The notes under the pieces were generated by a model. The model was not told the DNA's origin. It did no database searches and was given only the letters and a program-made list of their open reading frames with translations. From assembly GCA_002900995.3 (NCBI GenBank), contig CM035311.1:434001-498000 (forward strand): a stretch of DNA of 64,000 nt. Direction: 5' to 3'. This stretch comes from Ganoderma boninense. Taxonomy: Eukaryota > Basidiomycota > Agaricomycetes > Polyporales > Polyporaceae. Shown here piece by piece: positions 20,850-31,713 of this stretch. The position numbers and the translations under genes are program-made. The first letter of the stretch is position 1; the number at the start of each line of letters is the position of its first letter.

Positions 20850-23688
20850 CTAAGCTCCATCGGATCTGAACCACGCCGCGAATTCCCGCTCGAAGTCTTC
20901 GTCCGCGTGCACGCGGTCCACGGTGGCCAACGGGGGGCCCGCGGCTGTCGGCTCCTGGAAGCCCGTCACCCTGCGCTGTGGCGGAGAGGGTATCCGCGGG
21001 ACGTATAGCGATGGCGCACCGCTCCCGCCCGTTCCACTTCCACTAGCGCTGGGGGCCGGCGGGGAGCGCGTCGGCGTCGCGAAGGGCATGCGCAGGGCAT
21101 ATGCGTGTTCACGGTGCGGCGGCACGTCGACGGGGCCAGCCGTGCGCGGCTGGCCCCCATGCCATTCTCCGCCAGCGTAACCATAGCTTGAGGACGGCGC
21201 CCGGGCTGGTGTCGCATACTGATACTGTGGCGGGTTCAAGCTCTGGGGGCGGGAGGGGCCTTGTTGGTGCATAGTCTGTTGGCGCGCGCCGGAGTCAGTG
21301 TACATGTACATGTACAACAGCGTGAGCGGAATACAGGTGCAAGACTGACCTGCAGCAGCATCTGCCTGGAGAGTCCCGCCCCTGCTCCGGATTGGTGCAA
21401 GGGGTTGATGCTCGGTATGACGAAGCCATGGAGGTCCCGAAACTCGGGATATGGAGGATCGAACATAGGCCCAGTCTGGCCGGATTGCATTGTTGGCAGG
21501 TACAAAGAGGCCGGCGGCCGTGGGTGAGCGTGCTGCACCACGCGCGTAGCTGTCACTCTAGCCTGCAACTGCACGAGAGAGGTTAGCGCTAGCTATAGCC
21601 AACGCGTCGGTCAAAGTGGGTGCGATGGTACGCGCCTGTTGTTGCGCCGGGCCGACGCCGGGAGCTGGAGCATCCGACCGCGATCTCATACCAGTCCCTG
21701 TTCCTCGACGGGCCAGCTGCACAAGCCGCATCTACACGCATCCACCGGAATCAGCGCTGTATGCCACCGCAAAGGGGTGGTGCGCACGCACCTTCTCCTC
21801 GGAGGTCATGGCCGCCACATCCCTCCCCGCCATCCCGAGCCTCCGCTTCAGCTTTGCGAGGGTCGGCGGAGGGATCTCGTCGAGCTCTGCGTCCGCCGTC
21901 TCCGGCGTGATCTCCGTGCTCGCTGTCCCGGTTTCGCAGAGTACTTGACGCTGCACCGGTACTAGCGAGGGACTGTGCTGTGGCTCCCAAGCAGGGTTAT
22001 GACGCGTAGGCGGAGTCAAGGAAGTCTGAGACGGCTGTTGCGGCGCCTGCTGAGCTCCAGGCGGTCCTAGAGCATCAGGAAAAAAAAAAGCTTGCCTACA
22101 TAGGTGTCTGTAGCCTATGGAGCCTTGTAGGCCGCGTAGACAAGTCCCATTTCTGTAAAGCGCTGTACTGCCACGCCAAGCCTACGTAGTCCTCCGTAAA
22201 AGCCCTGTAGATGCCCGTAGTTGCTGATAAGTAGCTTGCACATATTCACATTGCTCGAATATCGCAGAAACAAATATATTTCACAAGCCGTAAGAGAACG
22301 TACAATATAGACAACGACTACCAATAATAAATCCGTACACCGAACGCGTATACGCAACTATACGGTACTCGTACACTACAGGTCAAGAATGGAACGTACC
22401 AAGCGATAGCACACAACCACTTGTGCTGTGCACCGTACAACATTGCGAGAGACCGTGTCCAATCACCAGCCTCGCTCCGTGCATATCCCTATGAAACCTA
22501 CCTGTACTCCTCAACAGTGTAACCGAAAGGACCACGTACCTGAGCAGTAGGCCTGCCGACGCCACGACAGCCGAACAAAGCCTGTTACCAATCCCGTCTC
22601 CATGGGTGCGTACAACATAATCCACTTACGAAAATTGAACGGTTCAAGCACAGGTCTGCTTACAGCGGCGGCAACAGCACATGCGCCAGGGGGTGAATAC
22701 AGGCCTAAGAGGCACGGACAGCACCTACACTGGACAAAGGGAGGAACCGAGGGCCAAAAGAGGATGTAATGGCTGACACCAGGGAGTACGCACCGAAGAT
22801 ATACACACCTCTGAGGAGCTTATACTCCGAGAGCTTCCGCGCAAGGGTCGGGAAGAGTCGGCAACGGACGCACTAGGTCGCTGTGGCACCAGTGATTGAC
22901 CTACAAGATGGCAGCAGGCCTTGAGCAGAGCGAGGACGATGGGCAGAAGCCAGACAGAGACAGGTACTGAGTCCAGTGACTCGGACGAGAGAGGGCGGAC
23001 CAGAGCGGGCGGAGCAGGTGTGGACTTGGTGTGCAGACGAAAAATCGTCAGCAAAGCGCAGCGTCGTCTCGCTGGCAACTGGTAGCGCCCACTTCAGGGC
23101 AGGCCCGCACTGACTTGAGCGCCGCGCTGATCTGCCTGCCGCCAGCGTCGGTTTATCAGAAACCCATTGGTACTTGATCTTCCAAAGCTACGGATGGTCG
23201 CATAGCATTTTTACTGAAGTTCCTTCAGTATATATAGGCAAATTGTGAGCGCATTCATTATCTGATTTTTGACTGATTGTACGGGGAGTACAGGGCGCTA
23301 TATTGATCTCCAGAGCGAACGGAGAGAACTATGTAGACTACAGAGCCTACGTGGTTCTTAGTGGTGGCTCTGTAGGGATTCTTTTTTCCTGATGAGGCGA
23401 GACACTAATGCCATTGTTTCTCGGAGCCTGAGCTGGTCCGCCTTGCACGCTCAAGGACGCTGGTGAGGGCAGCTGTGAGGGCCCACTGTCGCTGTTCACT
23501 CTAGATTGCCACGATGGAACTGCAACTGGCAGTGTCGGAAGTGCAAGGTTGGGGCTCTGGACCGCATCAGAGATGTCGCGTTCTGGAAGAGCAGGAGAGG
23601 CAGGTGGAGCATCAACAGAGCCATCGAGAGTGGGCCCGGGGGAAGGAGGCTGAGGAGGCGATGGGTTTGGATCAGTGGGGTGAGCCAT
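20850..23688 (-). pseudogene. IPPP-module family, copy A, split by an insertion
   Basis: Member of a family unknown to me. From the start at 23688 the first exon is Pro/Ser-rich and is cut at about 23394 by a 1316 bp element (22076-23391). Coding resumes at 22073 with a Gln/Pro-rich run. One module follows (about 21900-21792: ELDEIPPPTLAKLKRRLG ... AMTSEEK), then a conserved intron, then MRLVQLARR. Later exons are Pro/Gln/Tyr-rich. The C-terminus ends DEDFEREFAAWFRSDGA, close to copy C. Copy A has only the second of the two modules seen in B, C and D. The large insertion probably inactivates it, unless the element is spliced out; no good donor sits at the junction. It is followed on the same strand by copy B upstream. 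Confidence 0.65.
22076..23391. mobile_element. 1316 bp non-autonomous TIR element in copy A
   Basis: Both ends start CAGGAAAAAA when read inwards: CAGGAAAAAAAAAAGCTTG on the left, and on the right, in reverse complement, CAGGAAAAAAGAATCCC. Similarity continues as CCTACA about 20 bases in. An AT dinucleotide flanks each end (22074-22075 and 23392-23393). Removing the element with one AT joins the reading frames of copy A exactly (SVSPH to ALGPP), which is strong evidence for a clean insertion. No open frame inside exceeds about 120 codons and none resembles a transposase, so it depends on an enzyme from elsewhere. The interior is rich in CTGTAG and CTACA words. The superfamily is not assigned. 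Confidence 0.75.
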
Positions 23689-23726
23689 AGCGAGCGGGGG
23701 AGAAGATGAGAGAGGAGTGCATGCAA

Positions 23727-23773
23727 CATCGATGGGATGGGGCGTGGTGTCCGACGTCATAAAGTTAGAGTTT
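23727..23773 (-). promoter_or_regulatory. Conserved upstream elements of copy A
   Basis: On the minus strand: AAACTCTAACTTTAT (23773-23759), then CCCCATCCCATCGATG (23742-23727), 39 bp before the start at 23688. The same two words in the same order precede copies B, C and D. Confidence 0.6.
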
Positions 23774-24718
23774 GCTTTCAACAGTCTGGATTAGGGTATT
23801 ACACTTCCCGGAGGTGCACTTGTCTTCCCGAGAGTCCCATGCTTGCACTCTGAACACTGAGCAGGGCAAGGGGGTTAAGGAGGCGAATCGGCAAGGACCG
23901 CGAGGTCACTGGTGACAGTTAACTGTCGGAGTTGTTGTTGAACATGTAGGGTTAGACACAGCTTTCCATGAGCAAGCGCCGTAGCGACAACTTGATTTCG
24001 TTCCACGACATGCTCGACCTGAATGTAGGTCTCTTGATGGTGTGCTGCCCCTGATGGTTTGTTTCCAGTTATAAGGACATCCATGTTTCGCAGCGGCTGC
24101 CTGGTCAGGAACATGGCGAGCACTTACGTACGCAGTACAGTTGTGCTCGGAATGTGCTGCACCTTGCCAGCTCTAAGCCTGTTTACTGATTTCAGGAACG
24201 TTTAACGACAGACGTCGCGACAGGGCTGGCAAGGACCGATCTCAAGCTTGCGATTCAAGTGAAGATTTACACTATGTAACCCATGTTCTATGCGTGATTC
24301 AAACTCATCCGGGCCTAACCGTGTCACTCGGGGTTTTCAAGGAGCCAGCGAAGCTGATGCGCTCCGAGGCCACTATCCGCTGCTCTCTAGATCTACGGCC
24401 CTCCGGCCACTTCCCACAACTCTTTGTCGCCTTCCAACAACTGCAAAACTGTGTGCTTTTTTCCCTGGCTGGATGCCGTCGCGCCGCCGCACACTGGCAG
24501 CGCTGGGGCCAAACAACTACCCCGCCCACTGTCGACCGTCGATCCGCGTCCAGAGTCGTCCGAGTCGAAGTCCAAGCCCGTCCACGTGCGGCCGTGCCCT
24601 TCCAGCCCGCAGCCCCCCATCCGCGGACCGCCAACCGCCACCAGCACTCCTGGCACACATCCCTCACCAGCCCGTCCTCATCACCGCCGTCACCGCCGTC
24701 ACCGGGCTCCGAGCTCCC
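23774..24718. other. Spacer between copies A and B
   Basis: Holds an 82-codon minus-strand frame (23875-24123) with plausible composition but no motif. The right end resembles the 3' flank of copy D (a CGGTGATGAGGACGGG-like word), showing that the B/D duplication includes 3' flanking DNA. A fragment near 24476-24520 recalls the R1 core. Confidence 0.35.
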
Positions 24719-26238
24719 TCACGATCCGAGTCCTTCAAGCTCTGCGCTCGCGAGGCCGCTCCTCCACGCGGCGCTGAGCGACGCCCAGTCCAAGCTCCGG
24801 GACAGCTCATCCGTGAGCTGCGACAGATATGCGTCCGTGTCGAAACGCGCGCCTGGCGGGTTTGGGTTTGGGTTTGTGTTTGGGTTTGTGTTGCCGGTTC
24901 GACCGTCTGGTGCCAGCGTTCGCGTCGGCGTGGGCGCTGACGAGAACGACGGACCAGCGACGCCACTGCCAGATCCCGACGCAGGCACAGGGGGGGTGCG
25001 CCGCGCCGCGCCAAGCGGGCCCCCAAGGGCGTAGGGTGTGCGTGCGTCAGCGGGACCAGCCGACCCGACTCCAGACCAGGGAGGGGGCACCAGGCTCGTC
25101 GGCCTGCCAGCTGTGCCTGATGGCGCGCCTGCTGCCGCTAGAGACTGTGGCATGGTGGCAAGGTTTTGTATCGCTTGTCTGTACTATTATTGTTATAAAC
25201 ATTGTGGTCAGCACAAGAGGATTTACGATATACAGGCGAGTGGTAACCGGCGACCCGTCGTACCTGCTGAATCCCCAAGTCCATCGTGTGTTGGTTGTGT
25301 CCAGGTAGCATGGCAGGCTGGTTTAAATGAGAGTGCACCGGAAGCGTGTTTCCCGGGTGTCCCGTCATGCCTGTCGGAGGTGTCTGTGGTGCGGGTGGGG
25401 CTGGTTGATACATAACATTGTGCCCCCCTCCGAGGGGTAACTGGATGCGAAATGTTCATCACGTCGCAAAATAGAGCATGGATGCCACAGTACGCACCAC
25501 TTGAGCTGGCCCTGGTCCATTCCGCGGTCTCATGTCTCCCTCGCGGAACAGCCGCATAAGCCGCCTCTACGCGCAATGACTGACATCAATCGAGGAACGC
25601 ACCGCAGGTGGCACAGGTCGAGTGCTCACCTTCTCCTGAGGGGTCATCATCGCGACGTCTTTGCCCGCCATGCCGAGCTTCCGCTTCAGCTTTGCGAGGG
25701 TCGGCGGTGGGATGCCGTCGAGCTCCGCATCCAACATCTCGGGGGTAATCTCCGTGCCCGTCTCCCCGATTGCGGTGAGCACACGGGTCTGCTGTATCGA
25801 GTCTGAGACCACCCCAACTTGAACATCATCATCACGATAACGAAACATACCTGTTGCTGGTGACTGGGCTGCATGATGCTGGAGGCTGGCATCATAGGGC
25901 CGTAACGAAATCGCTGCACGAGTCGTATCTACGCGCATATATGGATGTTAGCACTGGAAGCTGCACTGTGGATCACACATATGCGCCTTCTCTTCGCGTG
26001 TCATGGCTGTCACGTCCTTGTCGGCCATTCCGAGGTCCTGCTTCAGCATCGCGAGGCTCGGCGGGGGGATCCGGCTCAGCTCAGTAGCCAGCAGATCTGG
26101 CACCATCGCTGGGCCCGCTGTTCCAGTTCCGCCTGGTACTTGATGCTGTACCAGTTGTGGGTTCTGTGGAGGCCCGAACGCGAATGGCGGGTTCTGAAGA
26201 GTGGGAGGAGGGGGTGGGTTGGGATTTGTGTCGTCCAT
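24719..26238 (-). CDS. IPPP-module family, copy B
   Basis: Start at 26238 (MDDTNPNPPPPPT). Exon 1 is Pro/Gln-rich and ends with module 1 (about 26090-25987: ELSRIPPPSLAMLKQDLG ... AMTREEK), at what looks like a GC donor. Exon 2 encodes a short basic-aromatic helix and linker (RLVQRFRYGPMMPASSIMQ). Exon 3 has module 2 (25738-25630: ELDGIPPPTLAKLKRKLG ... MMTPQEK), again ending at a donor, then RRLMRLFREGDMRPRN. The last exons are Pro/Gly-rich and end LDWASLSAAWRSGLASAELE, parallel to copy D. No known catalytic motif or zinc site is seen. Low-complexity arms around short helical modules plus an acidic/aromatic tail would suit a transcription cofactor, but that is inference. Divergently paired with F-box gene F1. 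Confidence 0.65.
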
Positions 26239-26277
26239 GGTAGTGAGCAAGGAAGAGGAGGTAGGAGACCAAACCCG

Positions 26278-26338
26278 ACATCGATGGGACGGGGCGTGTG
26301 GAATGCGTGCTGCTCGGCAAGCAATAAAGTTAGAGTTT
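26278..26338 (-). promoter_or_regulatory. Conserved upstream elements of copy B
   Basis: On the minus strand: AAACTCTAACTTTATTGC (about 26338-26321), then CCCCGTCCCATCGATG (26293-26278), 40 bp before the start codon. The region further upstream (to about 26440) is nearly identical to the promoter of copy D, including a GCCTGACGTCGGC-type word. Confidence 0.6.
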
Positions 26339-26659
26339 GTGCTCGGTTCTGTATTCGGATACTACTGTTCCGGCGGTGCGCCCACGTTTGCCGACGTCAG
26401 GCCCCCATCTTCTGTTCAATGTCCCAAGCTTGAGCTTGGGAGGCGGATGGGAGAAGTTCGACTTGAAGTACGGATGAAATTTAATTTACGTGGATGCCTC
26501 GTTGTCTGTCGCGTTTCCCGTACAGGCCGCTGCGCTTGGTTGGAAGTGAACTAGGCGGAGTGCCATGATAGTGGTGTATACTGTAAAACTTACCATGACA
26601 AAAGAGTTTGTTAGGATACAGAGAGGGACACATATGGAGTACGGAGAGACAGAGTCGTT

Positions 26660-26700
26660 GCGGCGAAGGCCGAGAAGGGGGCTATCGGAGTTGGAACTTA
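26660..26700 (+). promoter_or_regulatory. Promoter module of F-box gene F1
   Basis: GCGGCGAAGGCCG followed by GCTATCGGAGTTGGAACTTA, about 100 bp before the F1 start. Shared with F2 (reverse strand) and with the orphan copy at 19707. It sits inside the 566 bp intergenic space shared with copy B. Confidence 0.55.
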
Positions 26701-26803
26701 GTTAAGCACAGGTTGGCAATAGCATTGCAAGCGCCATCCGTGTTTGCGGTTCTACAACCCCAATATTGCTCGACGAGCCTTTGCTAGCTTTACTTACTGT
26801 GCC

Positions 26804-28032
26804 ATGGACGCTTGCCCCAATGAAGTCCTCGGCCTCATATTCGCAGAGGCATGCACTGACGACGGCTTCACTGGCCGGTCCCTCTCTCTGGTGTCCCGAT
26901 GGATTCGCAACTCCTCCCGTCCGTACGCCTCCCGATCGATCGCCCTCTACGGATCCCACCAAATATCCTCCTTCCTGTCTGTACTCGACAAAGCTAACTT
27001 CGAGGGTCACACTGTCCATCATCTATACCTTACAGACCACCCGAGGGCCTGGATGGAATGCCTCGCAGACCAGGACGAGAAGCAAGGCAGGGAGCAATGG
27101 CCCGCAGGAGAGCACGGAGAGCACTTCGCGAACAACACTCATACGAACGACGTAACCCCTCGGCCTCCGCTCCAGTACTCCTCCTCGCCCATCCTTCGCA
27201 TCCTTCAGACTGTCGCACCCACACTCGAGACATTCACCTTCCTCCTGTTCAATAGATACAACCAGCAGCCGCTCTCCGACGCCATATCCTTTCCCAGGCT
27301 CCGCGAGCTCACCATCCATGGCCCGAGCCTCACGAGCTCCGTCCGGCACGGCTGGAGCCTCACACATGCCCAATCGGCGCTCCCCCAGTGCCTTTCCCTA
27401 CGTCGCCTCCACGTCATCTTCGCTCTCCGACGGTCGTGGACGACGGCCGTGTCGCACCTCGCGCCGCACCTCACGCACCTCCGGATATTGCGCCTAGGCT
27501 CCAGTCCCATGCCGCTGACCAACATCGTGCGCGGCCTTGAGCATTTGCCTGGGCTGCAGGACGACCCCGCTGGCACCGTGACCTCCGCTGGACCCAGCAG
27601 TGACACCGGGTTCCCGCCGACGCTCGAGCGCGTCCTCGTCCAGCTGCTGCAGACCCCCCTCCAGAACAGGAACAGCCAGAGTGCACAAGCGGTGCGTGTT
27701 CCGGTTCCGCTTTCCCCCTCATCCAACACTCCCATCGGGGCCGCTGGCTGACTCCATGTCGCTTTGCTTTACAGCTCCTCGTGTCCCCCATGGGCTCCCA
27801 TCTCAAGAACGTCGCCATGCGGGATGCCCGGCAGCGGATCGTGCTCCTCAAGCCCGCCATTGCATCCGGGCACATGCCCGAACTGCTGACCGGGGAGAGC
27901 TCGGACGTGGAGTTCTACGCAGGTCTCAATGCGGCGTGGCTGCAGCGCATGGCTGGATTTGAGAGCGCGGTGTGGGACGTCGAGCCGTCGTCGGTTTTGG
28001 CCTCGTACGGGTACTGGGCGGGAGGCCAGTAG
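26804..28032 (+). CDS. F-box protein F1
   Basis: Two exons, 26804-27691 and 27775-28032, giving 381 residues. The donor GTGCGT and acceptor TTTACAG join in phase 0 (SAQA to LLVSPMG). The N-terminus is an F-box of the mushroom type (CPNEVLGLIFAEACTDDG, then SLSLVSRWIR). The rest resembles leucine-rich, repeat-like fungal F-box proteins with regular L..L.L patterns (PRLRELTIHGPSLTS, SLRRLHVIFALRRSW, LTHLRILRLGSSPMPL). Probable SCF adaptor. A start 20 codons upstream is in frame, but the chosen ATG matches F2 and begins the F-box directly. Closely related to F2 (37169-38369) over the full length. Divergent from copy B. Confidence 0.8.
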
Positions 28033-28481
28033 CAATCAATACCCTCGTTCAGTGGCTGACAACCCGGATGGCCGTTGATGACCAGCTTGTCTTGATGGAG
28101 TCGGGTGCATATAGTCGCCGGGGTAGTCTGGGTGTCTTTACATCAAGCTGAGTTGTTGTCATTACGGGATTGGAGTTTTACAACGTGTTTCACAATCCTC
28201 GCCGCGGTTCGGCTCCGAGAGTACAACATGCAAGGTGCGTAACACTTCAGTAACTTCTACGATTATGATGCTGAGAGAGACTTGCGGGTGTATGCCCCAT
28301 CGTCGACCATACGAAATGCATACAGGGATTAAATAAGGATGATCCGTAAATTGGAGATAAGCATACGACGCGAGTTGCATGTGCCTAGTGTAGCACTATT
28401 TTGAAGCATTGATAAAACAGTCAAGGACTTTTCAAACACAAGCTAAGCAGGTATGCTGGCCAATTTTATACGTCGCTTGCG

Positions 28482-29924
28482 TTATATGTCCTGCTCAGAC
28501 ATGCTCTGCTCTAACGGCTCTCCAATGGACCCAACAAATCGATGGAATTGCACGAGGGATACGGTCCGACCTCCACTCGTGCTGGCTGGTCCGAATGTGC
28601 CTAATCTTGCCTCTTGAAGGTTCATCATAAATCTCGATATGAGGATGGACGTTATGCTGGGCAGGACAACGTTTCATATTTTCAGTTGTGTGGCATGAAG
28701 AGGATGTATAGATAGAATGACGCACGGTTCTGTGAATTGAGTAATATAACTAGGCCCTCCCCCATAGAGGGAGATGAGGACCTGAATACAAGTTGTGTGA
28801 GGAACTGTCATGATCTCTAATAGGACTGGTAAGGCGTACAGAGCTCGCGGAGAAAGCCAAGTGCAGAACATTCATCCCCAACATAACACTAGAAAAATGA
28901 ACGTGAAGTTATTCACTCTACTTTTCATTTAAATCGACAAGCAACTCACATGAAATACAATGTACCATCTCGCAAAAGCAAACCAGAAAATGTGAGGCGA
29001 TTGGCAATTCAGGACTCTGCCCCGTGCAGTAGCCATTTTGTACGTGGCGAGCCAAGTCACAACAATTACTAGGATGTCAGCCACAATGAGAGAACCCGGC
29101 TGATAATAAGGACTGCGAGAGGATTGTCAAGAACTTCAGACGCGGCAGTTTAATGAAAGCATAAAACGCACATCTAAGCATCGAAGCGTTAGTGAGCTCG
29201 CGCATATTGTATACAACTCTAGACTCACTCGGTTGCGAGAGTGGAAGATGGGTCTATAGTCTCGACACAACCATACACTGGGTCATATGCAAAGCTCATC
29301 CAGTGCAAGCTAGCCTACAACGATATCGAGTGAGAACAAATCATGGCACAAATAAATGTTTCCTACAAATTTGATGGGTACGGGTGCTAGAGACAGAATG
29401 AAGACCGCTGGGGCAAGGAGCCAGTTTCCGCCAGTCAAGGCGAAAACTCGAAGGGAAGAAAATCCTTCAAACAACGTGAGCTGCATCGAGTCAGCGTATC
29501 TTTGAAATGTAGTTACCAGCCCAAGGAATATAGTTCAGAAAACGAAGGATCTTTGACGCATACACGGACGGTCCACATCTGGATTTGTTGTAAGATGTCA
29601 GAGAAGGGCAACTTGGGTAAATAAATCTGGAAATTGTACGCCTGCTTGTATTGTGAGCAGTGTTCAACGGCATAATGCGCTTGGACTCATAAGCACAGAG
29701 TCAGTGAATGGAGAATATGACCACAGGCACAATATGACATAGGCGAGCCTCATGTAATGGTTGACGAAGAAGAGGATGGAGGCACCAGTGACCTCCTTCC
29801 TCCAAAATAGCTGAACTTCAGTGCAAAACGTTACGAGGTAGTCGTACACCACAAGAACTACGTGTGCGCCTGAATCAGCGAGCGATACGACAAAGATCAA
29901 GATCATGCACATTCTCAGACTCAC
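28482..29924 (-). pseudogene. DUF6533 membrane protein X, 5' end missing
   Basis: Recognised by VVYDYLVTFCTEVQLFWRK and ILFFVNHYMRLAYVI (29880-29745), the DUF6533 signature. A later exon contains SKILRFLNYIPWAG, aligning with CYIPWGG of copies Y and Z. The C-terminal exon (RFMMNLQEARLGTFG ... FHRFVGSIGEPLEQS) ends with TAA at 28482. These proteins have about seven predicted membrane helices and unknown function. Y and Z begin with a MAQ...-type exon, then VDNYV. Neither is found here: upstream of 29930 the sequence passes into an AT-rich repeat zone. The gene is therefore probably 5'-truncated, although the remaining exons keep their frames and splice sites. Confidence 0.55.
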
Positions 29925-29959
29925 TCAAGGCTCCCAAGAAGACGCGGTGACTTGCATCA

Positions 29960-31700
29960 GTAAAAATCTCCTTGCAACTGTAGCACTATGTAGTCTATAT
30001 AGTCAGTATTGCTAGGTTGCAAGCCCCCCTTTATGTAGTGAACTGTAGCACCAGGCCTCCACTCTGTAGCACACTGTAGCACACCGTAGCGCACCATAAT
30101 GGGGATAGCCAGCCTAATAAACAGTAGAACAGCCCATTTACTTCACAAAAGTAACTTCTACAAGCTCCAACTACCAACCGGCCAACTTACTGAATATTTG
30201 ATTAATCAACAGCAGACTGACCAGGATTCGAACCTGCAACCCTCAACTCGGAGTGCAGCGCTGAAGCCCACTGCACCAGGTTGACTTGTTATGAGCACAT
30301 AATTTATTTCTTATATCCCCTAAGCCCTAGCTCGGACTTAGCTTCTTGAAGCACTTCATTCGAGCACCTCAATGGCTCCAACGCTCACTTCTCTGTCCAT
30401 TGGATTCAAACATAGTATATTCTAACTCATGGTCTGTGTATGAAGTGTATTTAGTGTTATAATGAGATCTAGTCTTTGATTAACCAAGATATAAGAAAAG
30501 TCAAGTATACAGCATAAGGTTAAACATATGTCAAATATAAGGCTTCGGGAGGGTGTTTTTACTTAGCACTATATTGGCACCATTGTCATTGGTACTCGCT
30601 CTATGGGTCTACAAAGATTTGATATGTACAACAGCTAACAACAGTGTACAACACTGTATACAAGGCTGCTACAGAGCACTACAGTGGCTACTAGTGCAAA
30701 TATCTATACTACAGTGTGCTCCCGAGACTACAATGGTCTATAGCTACGTCATTAATAACTATGGGCTGGGAACTATTTTACTGATGTGTTATCCTTCCAG
30801 AGTGCATCAGCTAGTGAATGATGAACCTGGAAGAGAAAAACGCTAACGAAGGGAAAGCTCACAAGTCGTCGATTTGCGCAAACATTGCAGCATTATTCAG
30901 ATCTGCCATGTGTGCGGTGGTTTCAGAGGATCTAAGCACTACTAGGAGGGCAGTGCGGGGGAGAGGACAGACTGGTCACAGCGGGCTCATCAGAGACTCC
31001 TTATGAACCCGACGCAGAATACATACTGTCGTATAATTCGCTGTAGTTGCCGCACCATGTTTATTGATGAGACAGAACTGAAACTAAACACAGCTTGCTT
31101 ACAGCCATTTGTGGCGCAGCGTGGACAAATCGACGCCGCACGCCTGATATACCTTCTAGTCTCTCAAAGCCCACGACACAAGTATCAACAACAACATTCC
31201 AACGGGATTATAGTCGGACGAAACAATGTTTTCATCCTTTACACTGAGGAACGAGCCTGATGAAGGCGAGTGGACACCTCCGCACGACTGTTAGGCTTGT
31301 TCAACGAATAAACGTTGAGAGGCCCGCACAAACATCTGTGACTCTCTGATCCGTCGCCAGGCTCGCTGCTCAGCAAGGGGCTATGGCTCGCAGCTAGTTC
31401 ATCACAAGCTGTAGTTCCTGCAGAGGGATGGAATCATCAATACACAGGATGCGATGCGGCGGAGAGACCGCCACCGGGAAAAACATCTGTCAAAAAATGC
31501 CGCGCCCCATGAACCCAAGCGCTCCGGTCCATGTGCACATAGAGAGGTGTTCTATCTCCGACCGTGCACCCGGTACAATCACTACAGAAAACACACTCTT
31601 CGGTTCAAGATGGGTTGCAGCGTGGGCCTTGAAATGCGCCTCAAGACTACTCACCCACAAGCGATGTGAGTATATACGAGTACACCACATGGACAAGACG
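29960..31700. other. AT-rich repeat zone
   Basis: Clearly more AT-rich than its surroundings and dense in CTGTAGCAC/CTACAGTG words (for example 29990-30090 and 30640-30730). These resemble the interior of the element at 22076-23391, so related non-autonomous elements may lie here. No gene is recognised. A tRNA-like Pol III head at 30205-30290 is listed separately. Confidence 0.5.
30205..30290 (-). mobile_element. tRNA-like head of a candidate SINE
   Basis: On the minus strand there is a perfect A box (TGGTGCAGTGGG, 30278-30267) and a perfect B box (GGTTCGAATCC, 30234-30224) 32 nt apart, the arrangement of an internal Pol III promoter. A D-stem (GTGC/GCGC) can form, but the acceptor ends do not pair and no proper anticodon stem was found, so it is not a functional tRNA. 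Sequence downstream toward 30000 would be the SINE body. It sits close to the missing 5' end of gene X. Confidence 0.5.
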
Positions 31701-31713
31701 ATCATTTTCACCC

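Noticed and set aside
23347..23781. Copy A exon 1 ending with EKRIPTEPPLRTT as a real short protein
   Set aside because: The last residues are read from the end of the inserted element; the paralogues and the rejoined frame show the exon is interrupted.
24290..25034. 216- and 246-codon plus-strand frames over copy B
   Set aside because: They are antisense shadows of the Pro/Gly-rich last exon of copy B, whose frame is supported by the paralogue D.
30205..30290. Functional tRNA gene
   Set aside because: Promoter boxes are perfect, but acceptor and anticodon stems fail, so it is listed as a SINE-like head instead.
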